Shown here piece by piece: positions 61,085 through 64,000 of a stretch of 64,000 nt of DNA. The position numbers were made by a program, and so were the translations under genes. Each line of letters starts with the position of its first letter. The stretch's first letter is position 1. The stretch is taken from positions 1 to 64,000 of the forward strand of contig JOFO01000008.1 in NCBI GenBank assembly GCA_000721275.1. Reading direction: 5' to 3'. This DNA is from Microtetraspora glauca (GTDB lineage: Bacteria; Actinomycetota; Actinomycetes; Streptomycetales; Streptomycetaceae). Below the pieces are notes generated by a model. It saw nothing but the letters and a program-made list of their open reading frames with translations. It had not been told where the DNA came from and did not search any database.

Positions 61085-61872
61085 GCGGCATGCCGATACT
61101 CAGCCGTGACGCCCTCGTCGAGCACCTCGTCCGCAGCCGGATCGCGGGCGACGTCGCCACGCCCCGCGAGAACAACCTCGACCACTACCGGAAGCTCGCC
61201 AACGGCGACCGGCACTACTGGCTCGGTCTGGAGCTCGGCGACCGGTGGGCGGACGAGCAGGACGTGCTGGCCGTGATGGCGGAGCGGTGCGGGGTCGTCG
61301 ACGATCCCGCCCACCGCGCCGGCCAGGACACCATCGACCCCGAGCTGACCGTGGACGCCCTGGACCGGATGGCCGTCCGGCTGAAGCAGGCCGCCGCCGG
61401 GCGGGAGCGGGTGCTCTTCGCGACCGGGCACCCGGGCGCGCTGATCGACGCGCACAGCCGGGTCGCCGCCGCGCTCCGCGCGCAGGGCTGCGACATCGTG
61501 CGGATCCCGGGCGGGCTGGTCGCCGACGAGGGGTACGTCGTGCAGTTCGCGGACGTCGCCGTCTTCGAGCGCGGCGCCAGCCTCTGGCACACCCACTCGC
61601 CCGAGCCCATGAACGCGATCCTCGACGGCCTCCAGGTGCTCGGCGAGCCCGCGCCCGACCTCGTCGTCGCCGACCACGGCTGGGCCGGCCGCGCCGCGCA
61701 GCGCGGCATCGACTCCGTCGGCTACGCGGACTGCAACGACCCCGCCCTCTTCCTCGCCGAGGCCGAGGGGACGATGAAGGTGACCGTCCCGCTCGACGAC
61801 CACGTCGTCGACCCCCGCTTCTACGAGCCGCTGACGGCCTATCTGCTCAACGCCGCCGGGCTGCTCGGCTAG
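61081..61872 (+). CDS. phosphatase-like hypothetical protein
   Basis: 263 residues of a family usually called phosphatase in Streptomyces annotations. Stretches 'DVATPRENNLDHYRKLANGDRHYWLGLELG', 'VLFATGHPGALIDAHSRVAAAL', 'SLWHTHSPEPM' and 'VVADHGWAGRAAQRGIDSVGYADCNDPALFLA' recall HAD or PHP-like folds but I cannot name catalytic residues. ATG 61081 overlaps the MarR gene; ATG 61090 is an alternative. Its stop overlaps the convergent CDF gene by 4 nt (CTAG). Confidence 0.7.
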   Translation: MSGMPILSRDALVEHLVRSRIAGDVATPRENNLDHYRKLANGDRHYWLGLELGDRWADEQDVLAVMAERCGVVDDPAHRAGQDTIDPELTVDALDRMAVRLKQAAAGRERVLFATGHPGALIDAHSRVAAALRAQGCDIVRIPGGLVADEGYVVQFADVAVFERGASLWHTHSPEPMNAILDGLQVLGEPAPDLVVADHGWAGRAAQRGIDSVGYADCNDPALFLAEAEGTMKVTVPLDDHVVDPRFYEPLTAYLLNAAGLLG

Positions 61873-62828
61873 ACCGGCCCCCGCGTCGGATCCGACGTCG
61901 GACCCGGTGCCGGACCCGGCGTCGGGTCCAGGTACACCCGGCGCACCGAGGGGACGCGGGCCCGCAGCCGCGCCTCGGCCTGTTCGCAGGCCCGCTCGAC
62001 CTCGGCCGCCGTCACCACGTCCCGGAAGTCGATCTTCGCGGCGATCATGACCTCGCCGGGCCCCTGGATCAGGGTGATCAGGTCCAGCACGTCCACCACG
62101 TGCGGGACGGCGAGCAGTTCCGCCCGCACCTCGGCCCGCAGGGACCGGGGGAGCGGGCGGCCGATGAGGAGCTGCGCGTTGGAGCGGCCCAGCACCCAGG
62201 CCACGTACACCAGCAGACAGCCGATCAGGATCGAGGCGACGCCGTCCCACACGCCGGAGCCGGTGAGCTGGCCGCCGAGCAGGCCGCCGGCGGCGAGCAG
62301 CAGGCCGGCGAGGGCGGCGGAGTCCTCCAGCACGACCGCCTTGACGGTGGTGTCGGGGGTGAGCCGCAGGTAGCGGGCGAACGGCGCCCTCATCCGTTCC
62401 GCCTCCGCCTTCACCTGCCGGACACCGGTCCGCAGCGAGAACGCCTCCAGGACGAAGGAGACGCCGAGGACGACGTACGAGACGAGCGGGTCGCCCAGCT
62501 CCTCGCCGTGGGTGAGGGTGTGGATCCCGTCGTACACCGAGAAGACGGCGCCGCCGACGAAGGTGGCGACGGCGGCGAGCATCGCCCACACGTACCGCTC
62601 GCCGGCGTGCCCGACCGGATGGTCCTCGTCGGCGGGCTTCTCGCTCCGCTTGAGCGCGGTGAGCAGCATGACCTCGGTGACCGTGTCGGCGACCGAGTGG
62701 GCCGCCTCCGACAGCATCGCGCTCGATCCGCTGATGACGCCGGCGACGGCCTTGGCCGCCGCGATCCCGAGGTTGGCGCCGGCCGCCACGACCACCGTGA
62801 CGGTGCTCTCGCCGTTCTGCTGCTCCAT
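61869..62828 (-). CDS. cation diffusion facilitator family transporter
   Basis: 319-residue CDF transporter. Six membrane segments, with metal site helix 2 'MLSEAAHSVADTVTEV' (HxxxD) and helix 5 'VLEDSAALAGLLLA' where the usual second His is replaced by Asp/Glu, as in a divergent CDF subgroup. The C-terminal cytoplasmic domain is CDF-like ('VPHVVDVLDLITLIQGPGEVMIAAKIDF'). Exports Zn2+, Mn2+ or Fe2+; metal unclear. Confidence 0.85.
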   Translation of the reverse strand: MEQQNGESTVTVVVAAGANLGIAAAKAVAGVISGSSAMLSEAAHSVADTVTEVMLLTALKRSEKPADEDHPVGHAGERYVWAMLAAVATFVGGAVFSVYDGIHTLTHGEELGDPLVSYVVLGVSFVLEAFSLRTGVRQVKAEAERMRAPFARYLRLTPDTTVKAVVLEDSAALAGLLLAAGGLLGGQLTGSGVWDGVASILIGCLLVYVAWVLGRSNAQLLIGRPLPRSLRAEVRAELLAVPHVVDVLDLITLIQGPGEVMIAAKIDFRDVVTAAEVERACEQAEARLRARVPSVRRVYLDPTPGPAPGPTSDPTRGPV

Positions 62829-62848
62829 GCACCGGACGGTATGTCCGC

Positions 62849-63760
62849 TCAGCGGCGCGGAACGCGAACGACACCCTCCTGGATGACGGAGATCGCCAGC
62901 CGCCCGTCCCGGGTCCAGATCCGGGCCTGGCCGAGGCCGCGCCCGCCGGAGGCGGACGGCGACTCCTGGTCGTAGAGCAGCCATTCGTCGGCCCGGAAGG
63001 GCCGGTGGAACCACATGGCGTGGTCGAGCGAGGCGCCGACCACGTCGCCGACGGCCCAGCCGCCGCGCCCGTGGGCGAGCAGCACCGAGTCGAGCAGCGT
63101 CATGTCGGAGACGTACGTGGCGAGCACGACGTGCAGCAGGGGGTCGTCCGCGAGCTTGCCGTGGGTGCGGAACCACACCTGCGAGCGCGGTTCGCGCGGC
63201 TCCCCGACGGAACCCCACGGCGGGGTCTCCGCGTACCGCAGGTCTACGGCCGCGCGGGCCTCGATCAGCCGCCGGGCCACGTCCTCCGGCAGGTGCCGGG
63301 GCAGCATCTCCTCGGCGGTCGGCAGCGTCTCCGGGTCGGGCGCGGCCGGCATCTCCGCCTGGTGGTCGAGCCCGTCCTCGTCCGTCTGGAAGGAGGCGGA
63401 GAGGTGGAAGATCGGCTGCCCGTGCTGGATCGCGACGACCCGGCGGGTGGTGAAGGACCGCCCGTCCCGGATCCGGTCGACCTCGTAGACGATCGGCGCG
63501 CCCGGGTCGCCCGGCACCAGGAAGTACGCGTGCAGGGAGTGGGCGTGGGGGCCCCTCCCTGCTCGAGCGGAGCCGAGAGCTCGGGGGAGGTGGGCGGGGA
63601 CGGTCCGGCCCGCCGCCACCAGCGCCTGGGCGGCCACCTGGCCGCCGAAGACGCGGGGGACGAGCGCGGACCGGGACTGCCCCCGGAAGATGTCCTGCTC
63701 GATCCGCTCCAGGTCGAGCAGGGCGAGCAGGTCATCCAGTGCGGTGGGGGCTTCGGGCAC
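62849..63760 (-). CDS. tesB: acyl-CoA thioesterase II (TesB-like)
   Basis: 303-residue double hotdog thioesterase. N-terminal half 'FRGQSRSALVPRVFGGQVAAQALVAAGRTV' and 'HSLHAYFLVPGDPGAPIVYEVDRIRDGRSFTTRRV'. C-terminal half has Asp-containing 'ASLDHAMWFHRPFRADEWLLYDQESPSASGGRGL' (catalytic Asp-His region). About 13 extra residues ('LPRALGSARAGRG' area) sit between 'VPAH' and 'HSLHAYF', from an inserted repeat (63552-63590). GTG at 63760 directly follows the preceding stop (0-nt gap). Confidence 0.9.
   Translation of the reverse strand: MPEAPTALDDLLALLDLERIEQDIFRGQSRSALVPRVFGGQVAAQALVAAGRTVPAHLPRALGSARAGRGPHAHSLHAYFLVPGDPGAPIVYEVDRIRDGRSFTTRRVVAIQHGQPIFHLSASFQTDEDGLDHQAEMPAAPDPETLPTAEEMLPRHLPEDVARRLIEARAAVDLRYAETPPWGSVGEPREPRSQVWFRTHGKLADDPLLHVVLATYVSDMTLLDSVLLAHGRGGWAVGDVVGASLDHAMWFHRPFRADEWLLYDQESPSASGGRGLGQARIWTRDGRLAISVIQEGVVRVPRR
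63552..63590. repeat. Streptomyces dispersed repeat inserted in-frame in tesB
   Basis: This 39-bp stretch has ends CCCTCCC/GGGAGG and inner GCTCGAGCGGAGCCGAGAGC. I recognise it as a common Streptomyces dispersed repeat (CTCCCCCAAGCTCTCGGC...GAGCAGGG type). Here it adds exactly 13 codons with no stop. Confidence 0.7.
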
Positions 63761-64000
63761 TTACAGGCCCATCGACTTGGCGATGATGGACTTCATGATC
63801 TCGCTGGTGCCGCCGTAGATGCGGTTGACGCGGTTGTCGGCGTACAGGCGGGCGATCGGGTACTCGTTCATGTAGCCGTAGCCGCCGTGCAGCTGGAGGC
63901 AGCGGTCGATGACGCGGTGCGCGACCTCGGTGCAGAAGAGCTTGGCGGAGGCGGCCTCGGCCGGGGTCAGCTCGCCGGCGTCCAGGGCCTCCAGGGCGCG
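63761..64000 (-). CDS. acyl-CoA dehydrogenase, C-terminal part (partial at window end)
   Basis: 79 codons on the minus strand open to the window edge, with the stop TAA at 63761. The C-terminal domain reads 'LFCTEVAHRVIDRCLQLHGGYGYMNEY' and 'RVNRIYGGTSEIMKSIIAK', the C-terminal signature of acyl-CoA dehydrogenases. tesB starts directly after its stop, so they may be one operon. Confidence 0.88.
   Translation of the reverse strand, partial: RALEALDAGELTPAEAASAKLFCTEVAHRVIDRCLQLHGGYGYMNEYPIARLYADNRVNRIYGGTSEIMKSIIAKSMGL

Overview
The window is about 74% GC by eye, with very strong G/C bias at third codon positions, almost no TTA codons, twin-arginine and lipoprotein signals, chitinases, AdpA, a BldD-type box and a complete desferrioxamine locus. 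Together these identify a Streptomyces chromosome, in the conserved core rather than a transferred island. Gene content and order match, from memory, the S. coelicolor block from about SCO2834 down to about SCO2770 (chb, cdgA, adpA-ornA, glmS, hexA, desEFABCD, accD1A1-hmgL-acdH). The species cannot be told from the sequence. I saw no insertion sequence, prophage or CRISPR array.

Layout. 1-9.3 kb: the end of a Pro/Ala-rich SPFH membrane protein, a DasR-type chitin LPMO gene, a NarL-type two-component pair, tRNA-Lys, an IclR regulator, a luciferase-like oxidoreductase and a secreted GH18 chitinase. 9.3-13 kb: cdgA (PAS-GGDEF-EAL) and a divergent secreted M6-like metalloprotease with a BldD-type box between them. 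12.9-18.2 kb: a second identical tRNA-Lys, a primase-polymerase-like gene that runs into it, a small hypothetical gene, and a tightly coupled three-gene operon (Cas4/RecB-like nuclease, unknown 529-residue protein, UPF1/Dna2-like helicase). 18.3-26.3 kb: a histidine phosphatase, an XRE/TPR regulator with a divergent small gene, a spermidine-synthase-like protein, an OmpR-type two-component system with a secreted neighbour, and a CBM2-GH18 chitinase. 26.4-31.5 kb: an aspartate decarboxylase with two tandem aspartate:alanine exchangers. 31.6-34.8 kb: a CUT1 sugar importer without an ATPase. 34.9-39.7 kb: tRNA-His, ornA, adpA (with a TTA codon), a universal stress protein and an acetate transporter. 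39.8-43.7 kb: glmS and a GH20 hexosaminidase. 43.8-51 kb: desEF and desABCD under two iron boxes. 51-64 kb: a GT39-like membrane enzyme, the leucine-catabolic accD1A1-hmgL-acdH operon with its TetR regulator, a MarR-MFS pair, a phosphatase, a CDF transporter, tesB and the end of an acyl-CoA dehydrogenase.

Three themes connect the genes. (1) Chitin use: LPMO, two GH18 enzymes and a hexosaminidase feed amino-sugar metabolism (glmS), and three of these genes have dre-like DasR sites. (2) Development and signalling: AdpA (bldA-dependent), oligoribonuclease (end-degradation of nanoRNA and pGpG) and the c-di-GMP enzyme CdgA under a BldD box. (3) Iron: DmdR/IdeR-type boxes ahead of desE-desF and desABCD.

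The least explained part is the nuclease/unknown/helicase operon at 14.1-18.2 kb, which looks like Dna2 activities split over separate proteins plus a large partner of unknown function.
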